Source: Polyodon spathula
Taxonomy: Eukaryota; Chordata; Actinopteri; Acipenseriformes; Polyodontidae
Assembly: GCF_017654505.1 (NCBI RefSeq)
Contig: NC_054565.1
Coordinates: 5,432,881 to 5,496,880 of the forward strand
DNA: 64,000 nucleotides
Direction of reading: 5' to 3'
The translations under genes and the position numbers were made by a program. Below are positions 38,676 through 64,000 of this stretch, in pieces. The notes beneath the pieces were generated by a model. That model was not told the DNA's origin and ran no database searches. It saw only the letters and a list, made by a program, of their open reading frames with translations. The first letter of the stretch is position 1; each line of letters begins with the position of its first letter.

Positions 38676-41173
38676 TTCAATAAATACATATACAGATGAT
38701 CATTCAATAAGTACACATACAAATAAATACATATAGATAGGTCATTCAACAAATAAATACATATACAGATAGATCATTCAATAAATAAATACATACATAT
38801 ACAAGCAGATCATTTAGTAAGTAAATACATATACTGATAGATCATTCAATAAATAAATACATATACAGATAGATCATTCATTCAGTAAATAAATACAAAG
38901 CTTGCAGTAGCTAAAAGTTCAGGGTGAAACTAAATTCAACAACTGCAACAGCATGGGGTGCAAACGTGAAACAGGAACAAGCCCTAGTATCAAGGGTAAA
39001 TATGCTATCGCTAGTCTACCAGAAGCCATAATAGTAGTACAGTATTTCATGGTAGATTTTGAAATGTCACATGTTTTGTTCAGTAGATGGAGAACTACAA
39101 AGTGGTATGTAATTCAATATGTTAATGTAACATTCAGCAGGTTTCATTTGACTTTATGAAGCAAAATGTGTTCATTCTATGGGGGGATGCAAAACTTTTG
39201 GCCATAGCTATAGGATTTGCAATAACAAACAGTTGGCAAGTGGGGATCGCAAAAGAATCTATAAGAAAGTTGGGGTATTAGTTTAAAATAGCACAAAGTG
39301 AATTGCTTGCATGTGTTAGATGGTGTCCTTTTGAAATAAATTAGAAATAGAAAATTGGGTTGAAAAAACCTCCTTGCAGGCGATCTGGGAACGTGGGTGT
39401 GTGAGTAACAGTTGCAACACCAATCAAAGCACTCCCTTCAAAATGACCAGCCTTCCGCAAGCTGTGCAAGTCAAATCAAATTTTATTCATAAAGTGCCAT
39501 TCACTCCAAAGGCATCTCAAGGTGCTGTACAGAAACAGAGTTAGGAAGGGCATTCCATACCTGTGGTGCTCTGTGTGAGAAAGCCCTTTCACGCATTTTA
39601 ATTGTACTCGCCCTCGGTACAATCAAAAGACCTGCATCCTGTGATATCAGTGCACGGCTGGGTACATATGGGGTGAGGAACTCTTGTAAATAAATGGGTA
39701 CCAGGTCATTGTGGGTTTTACAGGTTAGCAGCAGAATCTTCAAATCAATTCTAAACTCTACCGGGAGCCAATGTAAAGAAGCCAGATCAGGGGTAGTGTG
39801 TTCCCTGCTCCTAGTTTTAGTTAGGATCCCAGCGGCGCTGTTTTGGATGAGCTGGGGTCGAAATAGCACACTTTGGGATACCAGAGAGGAGTGCATTACA
39901 GTAATCCATTCTGATTGATATGTATGCATGCATAAGTCTCTCAGCATCACATGGAAATTATGTGTCTAATTTTTGCGGTATTTCGCAAATGATAGTGGGG
40001 AAACTTTTTAGTAACTTCTCTAATATGTTTCTCAAATGAAAACTTTTTTTTTTTTTTTTTTTTTTTTTGAGAGCTGAAGAGAAGTTACTAAGCTCAAGCT
40101 CTTGTAACACCACAATATTTGTTTTTTGGAACCCACTGGCATAACCTCTGTTTTCTGAGTTCAGAACATTCAGAGTCATCCAGCAGTTATTATATCTGCA
40201 GGACAAACCATGAGTAGCCCATCAGCACAGGTATATCCTGGTTTTACAGACCAATAAAGCTGTGTGTTGCACGCATTACAATGGTAATTCACCCCATGCC
40301 TATCAATAGTCACCCAGAGGAATCATATACAGTGTGAACAACAGTGCACCCAAGATAGAGCCCTGTGGAACCCCATATAGGACATCACACCTTTCAGACA
40401 TGTTCTCCCCATAAGAGACCAACTGGAATCTGTCTGCAAGACTTAAACCACAAAAGAACAGTGCCAGACAGTCCCACAGTGTATTCAAGGCATAAATAAA
40501 CGGATAAGTCTAGCAGGTTAAAAAGGCCTGGACTCTCAACGAAGTTTGGTTCAGTTAAAACATGGCCGATAGCAGCTACCCAAATACTACTAGGAATGGA
40601 ACCTCGCCGATGGAGGCTGTAAAGGGAATAATAAACTTCATAAATTCACAAGAAAAACATTTTGACTAAAAGGGCATTGACAAAGACGAGTCAAAACATT
40701 TGTCATTCAGTGTATTGCGTTTTGTTTAGTATTTCTGAGTTTTGAAACGTTGCTGGCTGGTTTCGTTGACCCAGGTCAGCACTCCGCTTGGACTACTTTA
40801 CCTAAGGTAACAGTAAGTAGTCCAAGGTAAGTGCTAATTGACATCTGTGAAACCAGCTGTAAGTGTTTTACATTGTGCTTAGTCAAGGTAATTGGGCAGA
40901 TATCTGTGAAGTGTGAATTTGTCTATTCAAATTGAATTTTAAATGTAGGGAATCACTACTACAGTTTTAAAATACAACTTTATTGTACCGTATTTTATTT
41001 TTTGTACACTGGAAGACCTTGAAATAACAAGACAACCTATTATTTTGACTAAATGATCTTTTTCTCCTTTTTACTTTGAATGCAGGCAGGCTGTGGAGTT
41101 CCTCGGTAATGAAGGGCACATTTATTCCACTGTGGACGAGGACCACTTCAGATCAACAGAGGCGGGGAACTGA
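33585..41173 (+). CDS. rpa2: rpa2, replication protein A 32-kDa subunit, 5' end missing
   Basis: RPA2 is the middle subunit of the nuclear RPA1-RPA2-RPA3 heterotrimer that coats single-stranded DNA in replication, repair and checkpoint signalling. Seven exons (listed separately) join in frame to 233 residues plus stop, against about 270 in human. The first residues [17 protein letters not shown] open DNA-binding domain D, an OB fold that runs through [37 protein letters not shown] and [19 protein letters not shown] glycine/serine/glutamine linker follows, then the winged-helix domain from [20 protein letters not shown] to [14 protein letters not shown], which docks repair factors. The N-terminal phosphorylation region (about 40 residues, exons 1-2) is absent, probably in the gap at 32501-33000. 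No disabling change is seen. It converges on themis2 as in human. Confidence 0.97.
34091..34204 (+). CDS. rpa2: rpa2 exon 4
   Basis: 38 codons, acceptor CCTGCAG and donor GTAAGT. Encodes [13 protein letters not shown], the most conserved strand of the domain. Confidence 0.97.
35160..35234 (+). CDS. rpa2: rpa2 exon 5
   Basis: 25 codons, acceptor TTTTGTAG and donor GTAAGG. Encodes [17 protein letters not shown]. Confidence 0.96.
35410..35434. repeat. Poly-C tract in a splice acceptor
   Basis: A run of 25 C forms the pyrimidine tract directly before TTTGCAG of rpa2 exon 6. Confidence 0.98.
35442..35558 (+). CDS. rpa2: rpa2 exon 6
   Basis: 39 codons after the poly-C acceptor; donor GTATGT. End of the OB fold and its C-terminal helix ([14 protein letters not shown]), the helix that joins the RPA trimer core. 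Confidence 0.96.
35950..36002. repeat. (AT)n microsatellite in rpa2 intron 6
   Basis: AT units with a few single-base breaks. Confidence 0.95.
36890..36915. repeat. Poly-A tract in rpa2 intron 6
   Basis: About 25 consecutive A bases following TATGTTTT; no upstream element could be assigned. Confidence 0.9.
37333..37443 (+). CDS. rpa2: rpa2 exon 7
   Basis: 37 codons, acceptor CCCCTCAG and donor GTGAGTG. Flexible linker between the OB fold and winged helix; low sequence conservation is expected here. Confidence 0.9.
37801..37895 (+). CDS. rpa2: rpa2 exon 8
   Basis: 31 codons plus 2 bases; acceptor TTTGTAG, donor GTGAGTC. First helices of the winged-helix domain. Confidence 0.96.
38190..38402 (+). 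mobile_element. CR1-like LINE 3' end
   Basis: The stretch ends GATGGGCCGAATGGCCTCC, TCTCGTTTG and three TTATGTTC-type terminal repeats, typical of CR1/L2-type LINE tails. A small internal inverted duplication (GGGATCCTTCAAGAAGCTGC and its partner GAAGGATCCCAGCTGC) lies near 38260-38300. No reverse-transcriptase part is attached, so it is 5' truncated. Confidence 0.68.
38400..38890. repeat. Simple-repeat block: (TA)n and AATAAATACATATACAGATAGATCATTC array
   Basis: A degenerate tandem unit of roughly 30 bp built from AATAAATACATATACAGATAG and ATCATTC recurs from 38400 to 38890, split by an interrupted (TA)n block at 38510-38672. Confidence 0.9.
39024..39210. mobile_element. MITE family A copy, rpa2 intron 8
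   Basis: Ends in CAAAACTTTTGGCCATAGCT like the right end of the complete copy at 20416-20658 and shares the interior phrase CAGCAGGTTTCATTTGACTT. The left end is decayed. Confidence 0.7.
39478..40510 (-). pseudogene. L2-type LINE relic, rpa2 intron 8
   Basis: Read on the minus strand, the upstream part (40303-40488) includes the reverse-transcriptase motif [17 protein letters not shown]. The downstream part (39501-39950) holds the C-terminal block of L2-clade proteins, with [29 protein letters not shown] and [15 protein letters not shown]. The catalytic YADD segment and the endonuclease are missing and stops separate the pieces. A 23-base T run (40046-40068) lies between them. It is a 5'-truncated, inactive insertion antisense to rpa2. 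Confidence 0.88.
40756..40857. mobile_element. Hairpin MITE, family C, rpa2 intron 8
   Basis: Two inverted arms of about 45 bp, sharing CTTGGACTACTTTACCT-type sequence and ends CTGGTTTC / GAAACCAG, are separated by a loop of about 10 bases. Fragments of the same family occur at 4581-4690 and 43680-43765. Confidence 0.75.
41086..41173 (+). CDS. rpa2: rpa2 exon 9 with stop
   Basis: Acceptor TGAATGCAG; completes the lysine codon split by intron 8, then [20 protein letters not shown] and the stop TGA at 41171-41173. This is the end of the winged helix and matches the human C-terminus closely. Confidence 0.97.
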
Positions 41174-41610
41174 GAAACGAGGAGGAATCCACTCCCGTTA
41201 GTGCTGCCCAAACAGTTTCTTTTCACAAGCTTCGAAGAACTGAAGGGCCATCCAGTTGCGAGCGAAAAACTGATAACGTGTATTGGTTTATTTCAGTTAG
41301 TTCCTGCTTTTAAAAGCATCTTATATCCTGAATAAAGAGGAAGCCTACAGTCTTACTGCAACACTCTTTTCTGAAGATGCTTACTTATATTAAAAGTACC
41401 CCCCCCCCAAATTAGTATATTGTACGAGCACTTGCACAATATCCAGTTGCAATAAATAACACTGGTGGCATTTTAGTTATACTTCAGTTTTGGGTGACAG
41501 TCTTGTCATGTTGGTTTTGTATTGTGACTGTTCTTTTGATCCCCAAAGCAGAAAATAAAAGCTGTCATTTGCAGGACTGGTAAATAATAGGCTGTGTGGT
41601 TCTGAATCGG
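41174..41610 (+). terminator. rpa2: rpa2 3' UTR with poly(A) signals
   Basis: AATAAA occurs at 41331-41336, 41451-41456 and 41554-41559. The last is followed by a GT-rich stretch (GGCTGTGTGGTTCTG, about 41590) as expected downstream of a cleavage site. Which signal is used cannot be told from sequence. Confidence 0.7.
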
Positions 41611-44246
41611 ATATATCAGCGGCCCTGACTATTGAGGCGAAACTGACTTCCCCAAATGAAGCAGGGGAGAGAGATCTAGAGATGAGTATTTAGATTTGTA
41701 TGTGTTTCCTCAGACCTAAAATACTTCAAAGCAGTGAACCTGCACATCGATCCGTAAAGCATGCTGTGCACACCAGTTCCCTTGACACTTTCAGGGTGTT
41801 GTTCCCTTTGTTGTAAATCCCCTTATCCCTGTGACTAGTCAGGGGTGGTCAAAGGTGGTGATAATGAAACCAACAAAGAGGAGAATTTGAATTGCTTTAG
41901 TGCTCAATAAGACCTGACTTAATCAGAAGTCATAAAGAATTCTAGCAGTTGGTGAGGTTGCTCACATTTGACATTTAAATTAACTGTACTGTGGCTTTTT
42001 ATTTTTTTGAGTGGGGAAGTCACCCTAATAGATGTAGGGTATACAGTATTTTTTGTATGTGATCAGTTAATAAATGGCAATTGTATACAATTCCTTTCTT
42101 TGGTCTGTTTGTTCCATTCATCTCAAAGTGATTTTTTCAAATTGTTCATTTTATGATTTATTCAGTCTTATAGCTGAACTGTTTCTGTACCAATGACAAG
42201 AGCCACCTTCATTTTGCAAACCTCATGTTCCTAAAAGATCAGGATTGCAGCCCTGCGTCATAAAAGTACTGTATTAAACAGAGTATGGATAATAAAGCTT
42301 GCCAAGGATATTCTTAAGAGCATTAATGTGGGGTTATATGGAGGAACCCATCGGTGCGTATGCCAAACCTACATTGTTACACATGCATCCAGTAGATCTA
42401 GACCACGTGATCATTCTACTAGCTGTGTATGTACAGCAGTGGCGAGGGATGTATGCTGCCTCCCTGTTGCCAGTTTTGTACTTCCATTAGCGACATCGGT
42501 CTCAAATGTAGAAACACATGTTAGAGCAAACGTGTTTTCCTTTTAAAACAGGATATCTGGCACTACTCAAGGTTAAAGAAAGTTCTCATAGTCTATGCCT
42601 TGCTTTCAGGATATATGTTACACTTGCACTTCCTGGGTCATTTCAACTCAGCAGTGTCTTCTGAGTCTAAGCATGGCCCTGGCTGAAAGCATGTGAATTA
42701 ATAGGGGAAGCAGCTGGGTGGTTAATGAGGGACACGTTCCCATCCAGGTGAATGACCAAGGTAGCATAGCGTGCAAAAAGAAATGCATTTAACCATAGTA
42801 CCAGACAGCATGTTTTAAATGAAGAATCTTGTAACATGTTTTAATGCTGGAAACTGGCGGTCTGTATAATGAATGAAGGTGTGCAACAGGTGAGAGAATT
42901 ATTTTGTTGGCTAAAATTAAATTAATAATTTACTCTGACAGTAGAAGACAACCTCATAAGTTCAGCCCTGTTTAAAATGTAGCTGTGTTTTATATTATTG
43001 CTGTTCATAGAAAGTGCTAAAAATAATAAATTGTTGAGTGAAAGAAAAGGCTTCATCTAAAAATGAACCCGTGACCGGTTTTAGTATGGTAAGTTTATAA
43101 CCGCATCATCTGTGTTAGTATGGTAAGTTTCCCATGTGGTAGTGCTTCTATTGATCAATCCTGTTTCTGTGTTCTTCACACAATGTGTTGCTTCAACACT
43201 GGGACCATTTCAGTCCCAGTCCTGTAGGACTTAGGACTGAAATAGTCCCAGTTTTTGCCACTGATCAACACAAAAAAGTCCATAATGTCAAAGTGAAAAA
43301 TAAAATCTACAGAAGACACCAGTGGCCTCAGGTTAGATCCTTGGGAGACACATATAACTGCCCTGGTCTTCACTCAGTAGGCAGTAAATGTATTTTCTAG
43401 TTCATGTCAGATAATGATATCCAAGTGATCTATTACTATGGGACTTAATTACACATAGAAGGAAGGGAAAGGGTATTGCGGTTCACAATACACTATACTT
43501 TATTTGGAGTGGTTTATTGCTGCACAAACATTTAAGTAAGTACGTACAGAACGTCGCTTTCTCAAAACAACCAACGTTAAAAATATCAGTGTTCCAGGCA
43601 ACTGTAGATAAGCTGACCACAGTCATGCTGTATTTCACAGGAAATTCACTGCAGACCTAGAACATTTGTTAACTGCAGCAGGGTTACAAAGAACTTGTAT
43701 CCTTACCCTAGATAAGGTAACCCCAGATTTGTGCTAATCGGAGCCACGAAAACCAGCTGTAAAAACTGAGATCTTCAGTTTCAGTGTTTGCTAGTGCTGT
43801 CGCAGATTTGTTTCTATGTTTTTATAGCGCAACCTGCATGAAATTAACATTCTCTCCTGGAGAGGCGCAACAACTACTGCACGTGTAACTGCACCTTCTC
43901 TTGGGCTGTGGTTAAGACGCTCACTTGCAGTGCGCGGGTTGGCCCTGTTGCATACGCAGTGTTTAAATGCATGTAAAAGCATCGTTTGGGTGCTTAGTTA
44001 TTATATGGGCTGCTGTACAATACAAGAGCCACCAGTGGGTTTATTGGCCGCTGTGACCTTGAGTTGATGAAAATCAGCTTGCATCAGCTCCTCATACTAT
44101 ATGTGATGCAATCTCTCTGATCCAAGCCAGCCCTTTTGAAATACTTTCGCTTTGATTCTTGATGCTTGGTATTTTGGTGTTTTTGTTTGTTTTTGGGGTT
44201 TTTTGGGAGTCTTTGCTGCTATAAGGTTACAAATACAACCCAGACT

Positions 44247-44450
44247 CACTGAGACCTGAATGATCCTGCTTGCAGAGGGCGGGCAGGGCAGTCACTGGAA
44301 CAGCACAGTGCTTTATTACCCATTCTCCACACTGAGACCTGAATGAACCTGCTTGCAGAGGGAGGGGAGGGTATCACTGGAACAGCACAGTGCTTTACTA
44401 CCCATACTCACTGAGACCTGAATGAACCTGCAGGACAGTCACTGGAACAA
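44247..44450. repeat. ~80-bp tandem repeat, 2.5 copies
   Basis: Units begin CACTGAGACCTGAATGA at 44247, 44330 and 44409 and share AGTGCTTTA(T/C)TACCCAT; lengths differ by small deletions. Confidence 0.9.
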
Positions 44451-46469
44451 GTTCAGAATGTGGATTGTGGCAGTGTTAACACAGAGGCACGGTCTAACTG
44501 GCGTTGAACCAGACCTCAATTAAATATCAAGACAGTGGTCTAAGTAAATGGAGAGATGCAATTGACCCACAATGTATAGCTTAAAAAAACAATATGAACA
44601 AGAGAATCATTGATGAAACATTTTAATGTTTAAAATAGCAATAAAGGTCTAACCAGTTTCACACCGTCATGCTTATTAATCTGAAAACATTGAAAAAGAC
44701 GTCTAGTCGAAACGTTTGTCATTGAATTCCTAACCAGACAGCAATGCCCTTTACAGGGTTCCACTGCTTTAAGAATCAGGCTAATACAATCCAGTACAAA
44801 AACAACATTACAAAACAGAGTGAACAGTCTGCGCCCATCACAACTAAAGAAGGGTTACTGAAGAAGTCGCAATTCGCAATTCATAGTCAATTCATAAAAG
44901 CAACAAGAAAAAGTGAACCCGCCATGCTGAGATACAGAACTGTAACATTGACATGCTAGAAAAAACTTGAAGTGAAACAAACATCACGACACAGTTAAAA
45001 CTTTAATGACTGGCTTTCTGAAATTAATATACAATTTGACTTTAAATTAATTACAAAGAACAGTTAAATAATATCTTTAGAGATTTCTATTCTGGTAACA
45101 AATACTTCAACGCACCAAGAAGTGACAATATCCAGCACAATCCTTGCCCTCTCGTGCCTTATTGATTAAACTTAAAAAAAGGATACTTATACAATCTATT
45201 TTTACATCTTAATCCTAATGATCTTGGTGATGGACCCCGAGTGCTCTGCTTCACTGAACAGTCACTGCGGATGTTATCTCAGATAGCAACGCTGAAGCAT
45301 AAAGAGTTTAAAACGTTCGGAGGAAGCTGGCAGGCTGGGCTAGCACTTCCACTGCAGGGGGTTTAGACAGCAGTCAGGCATCAAACAGGACGCCCAGAGG
45401 GCTTCAGGGTGCTGAGAAGACGTCCTCAAATCACACCCACTGCCGCTGAGGAGAGAGAAACACCAATCAGGCATCTTACTCCAATCAGACATTCAAACTG
45501 GGAGTGTCTTTGAAAAATGTGCTTCTCATTAGCCAGTATTTACACCACTTTAAAAACAAAATCCATCACAAAGTTTTTGATGAACACCCATCAGATGTCT
45601 TAAAGCCCACTCTGCAAGGGCTTAAAACTGAAATCAAACTGACACTCTACCATATCGGATGCTGTGCAGCTTGCAGTGTTCAGCTCATGCCTTTGTGATA
45701 CTGTTACTGTATTAGAAAACGTCCCCACTGTCGAGTCATTCTGCTAATGGCTGTCTTACTGGTCCCTTTCTGCTATTCATTAGTACCTGAACCATTGTAT
45801 TGCCATAACAGTTACCCAATACACTGCAATAACAACGCAGTAGTTCTGTACCAGTGGACAATGGTAGCTTACTACAGACAGCCAAGTTCTATATTTTGAA
45901 CCAATATTCAGTGCTGGTAATACATTTGCTGTGCAGACAGTGTTCTATTGTATAGCACCGAGTAGTCAAGCAAACTGCCAGAGCTTCAGAGACGGGAGCC
46001 GACTGATCACACGTGATTGAAACTGCACACGTCACGCTTACTTCACAGATGGTTGTGAACCATTAACATGCATCTGACATTTCAGAACATTATCAAATAG
46101 TCTGAAACAATTTCAAGCAGTTGTAAAATGCAGTGCGCAAAAGGCAAAGTCAGAAACAGCATGTTCACAAACAGAGCCCCAGATACGATCCAATTCGACA
46201 TTTACCAAATTAAGAGTCATTAGCCCTGCTATTGCATCAGGCCGCTGGTGCAAATCCATTGTGTTGCCATTGCTAGTAGTGCAGTGATCTGGTACTGGAT
46301 CTGCGAGGTGCTTCAGGATCATACCCTGGGATTCGAATGGGATCGATAGGGTTACTCTACCGGACTCTCCCCTGCTTGTGAGGCTGGCTCTGAATATCTC
46401 CCTCCTGGCTCTGACATTCTTTCACTGTATCACTGACATTCATTAAGTGTATGCGTGTAAGCATGGGCA

Positions 46470-46690
46470 GTATGCACAGCTATCATGTAATCAAAGAAAC
46501 TACAAAACATGTACAGAATTTCATGTTAGACTTTGAAAATGTCATGTTTCCATTTTTGTCCGCTTTTCTTAAGTAGATGGAAAACTACTAAGCAGTATGT
46601 TATTCAATATGTTAACGTAACATTATTCAGCAGGTTTAATTTGACTTACGAAGCAAGATGTGACAAGCGAAACAAAAATTTTGATAAGTA
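46470..46690. mobile_element. MITE family A copy
   Basis: Shares TGTAATCAAAGAAACTACAA and the interior CAGCAGGTTTAATTTGACTT with other copies. The outer ends are degraded; the left has CACAGCTAT. Confidence 0.65.
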
Positions 46691-46906
46691 ACTTTCACAC
46701 CACAGAACAACACTGGAGCAACGTGAAATAAACAGCACTAAATCCTCTTTTTCGCAATTTGTCATGCGACAACTAGGGAATTAACCAATCAGAGAACAGC
46801 TTCAATGCACATGTATATTTTACATATCCAAGAAGAAGAGAAGAAGAAGAAGAAGAAAGGGAGCAGTGTTTTTCCGGTCTGGATGTTTCCATCACTACCT
46901 GTGTTT

Positions 46907-63783
<16,877 letters not shown>

Positions 63784-64000
63784 AAAATAAACAAATCCCC
63801 TGGGCCGGGTGAGATCATCCCAGTAGTACTCAAAGAAATGAAATAAATAATTTGCAAACCGCTAAACAAGATCATGCAGCAGTCTCTTGACACAGGGGTG
63901 GTACCGACAGACTGGAAAATTCCAAACGTAATACCGATCCACAAAAAGGGAAACAAAACTGAACCAGGTAACTACAGACCAGTAAGCCTGACTTCTATTA
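63784..64000 (+). pseudogene. LINE reverse-transcriptase relic (CR1/L2/Jockey-like)
   Basis: The translation contains NKSPGPGEIIPVVLKEMK, then VVPTDWKIPNVIPIHKKGNK and EPGNYRPVSLTSI, the standard N-terminal motifs of non-LTR reverse transcriptases. An in-frame stop follows KEMK, so this copy is inactive. It runs off the right edge of the window. Confidence 0.88.

Larger units (their letters stand above)
41611..46906. other. Space between convergent rpa2 and themis2
   Basis: No exon of another gene was recognised. It holds a MITE-C end at 43680-43765, a tRNA-like SINE fragment near 43890-43960 (GGTTAAGACGCTCACTTGCA), an approximately 80-bp tandem repeat at 44247-44450, a MITE-A copy at 46470-46690, and a GAAGAA run near 46830-46857. 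The themis2 3' UTR must lie in the right-hand part; no TTTATT (inverted AATAAA) was seen near the stop, and the nearest variant noticed is inverted ATTAAA at 45002-45007. Confidence 0.5.

Noticed and set aside
45300..45440. Possible last exon of another minus-strand gene (CTCTCTCCTCAG acceptor near 45438)
   Set aside because: Only four or so codons before a stop in the best frame and no recognised homology; could be untranslated sequence.

Overview
This window is vertebrate nuclear DNA: spliced genes with GT/AG introns, long AT-rich non-coding stretches, many (TA)n/(CA)n microsatellites, LINEs of the L2 and CR1 type, Tc1/mariner, hAT and LTR elements, and a tRNA-derived SINE. The repeat mix and the protein sequences suggest a ray-finned fish, perhaps a non-teleost such as a sturgeon or paddlefish. 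That taxonomic guess rests on repeat style only and is weak. Two runs of exactly 500 N (14597-15096 and 32501-33000) are assembly placeholders of unknown true size.

Three protein-coding genes are recognised. (1) lin28a, + strand: only coding exons 1 (30137-30167) and 2 (31346-31521) are present. They encode the N-terminus and the first part of the cold-shock domain; the rest of that domain and the CCHC zinc knuckles are absent. (2) rpa2, + strand, 33585-41173: seven exons cover the OB-fold and the C-terminal winged helix through the stop codon; the short N-terminal exons are absent. The missing 3' part of lin28a and missing 5' part of rpa2 both fall at the second N gap, so their adjacency should be treated with caution. 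(3) themis2, - strand, 62719 down to 46907: six coding exons give a continuous 677-residue frame with two CABIT regions, a proline-rich GRB2-type site and an acidic tyrosine-containing tail. rpa2 and themis2 converge tail to tail, the arrangement also known in human (1p35).

Layout: 1-13.9 kb is repeat-rich intergenic DNA (hAT MITE with 8-bp target duplication, dispersed repeat B, SINE, fold-back element, Tc1 relic, two solo LTRs with 5-bp duplications). 13.9-16.1 kb holds two unrecognised exon-like open frames, the first gap and a 33-bp minisatellite. 16.1-30 kb is mostly non-coding upstream DNA of lin28a with microsatellites and CpG-rich patches. 30.1-41.6 kb holds lin28a (partial) and rpa2. 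41.6-46.9 kb is the convergent intergenic space. 46.9-62.7 kb is themis2, whose 8.3-kb first intron contains several nested repeats. 62.7-64 kb is themis2 upstream DNA ending in a LINE reverse-transcriptase relic.

The three genes do not form a pathway: LIN28A is an RNA-binding developmental regulator, RPA2 a single-stranded-DNA-binding replication/repair subunit, THEMIS2 a leukocyte signalling scaffold. I saw no convincing new biological system. The most useful observations are the gap junction between two truncated genes, the unassigned open frames near 14 kb, and well-dated nested transposon insertions.
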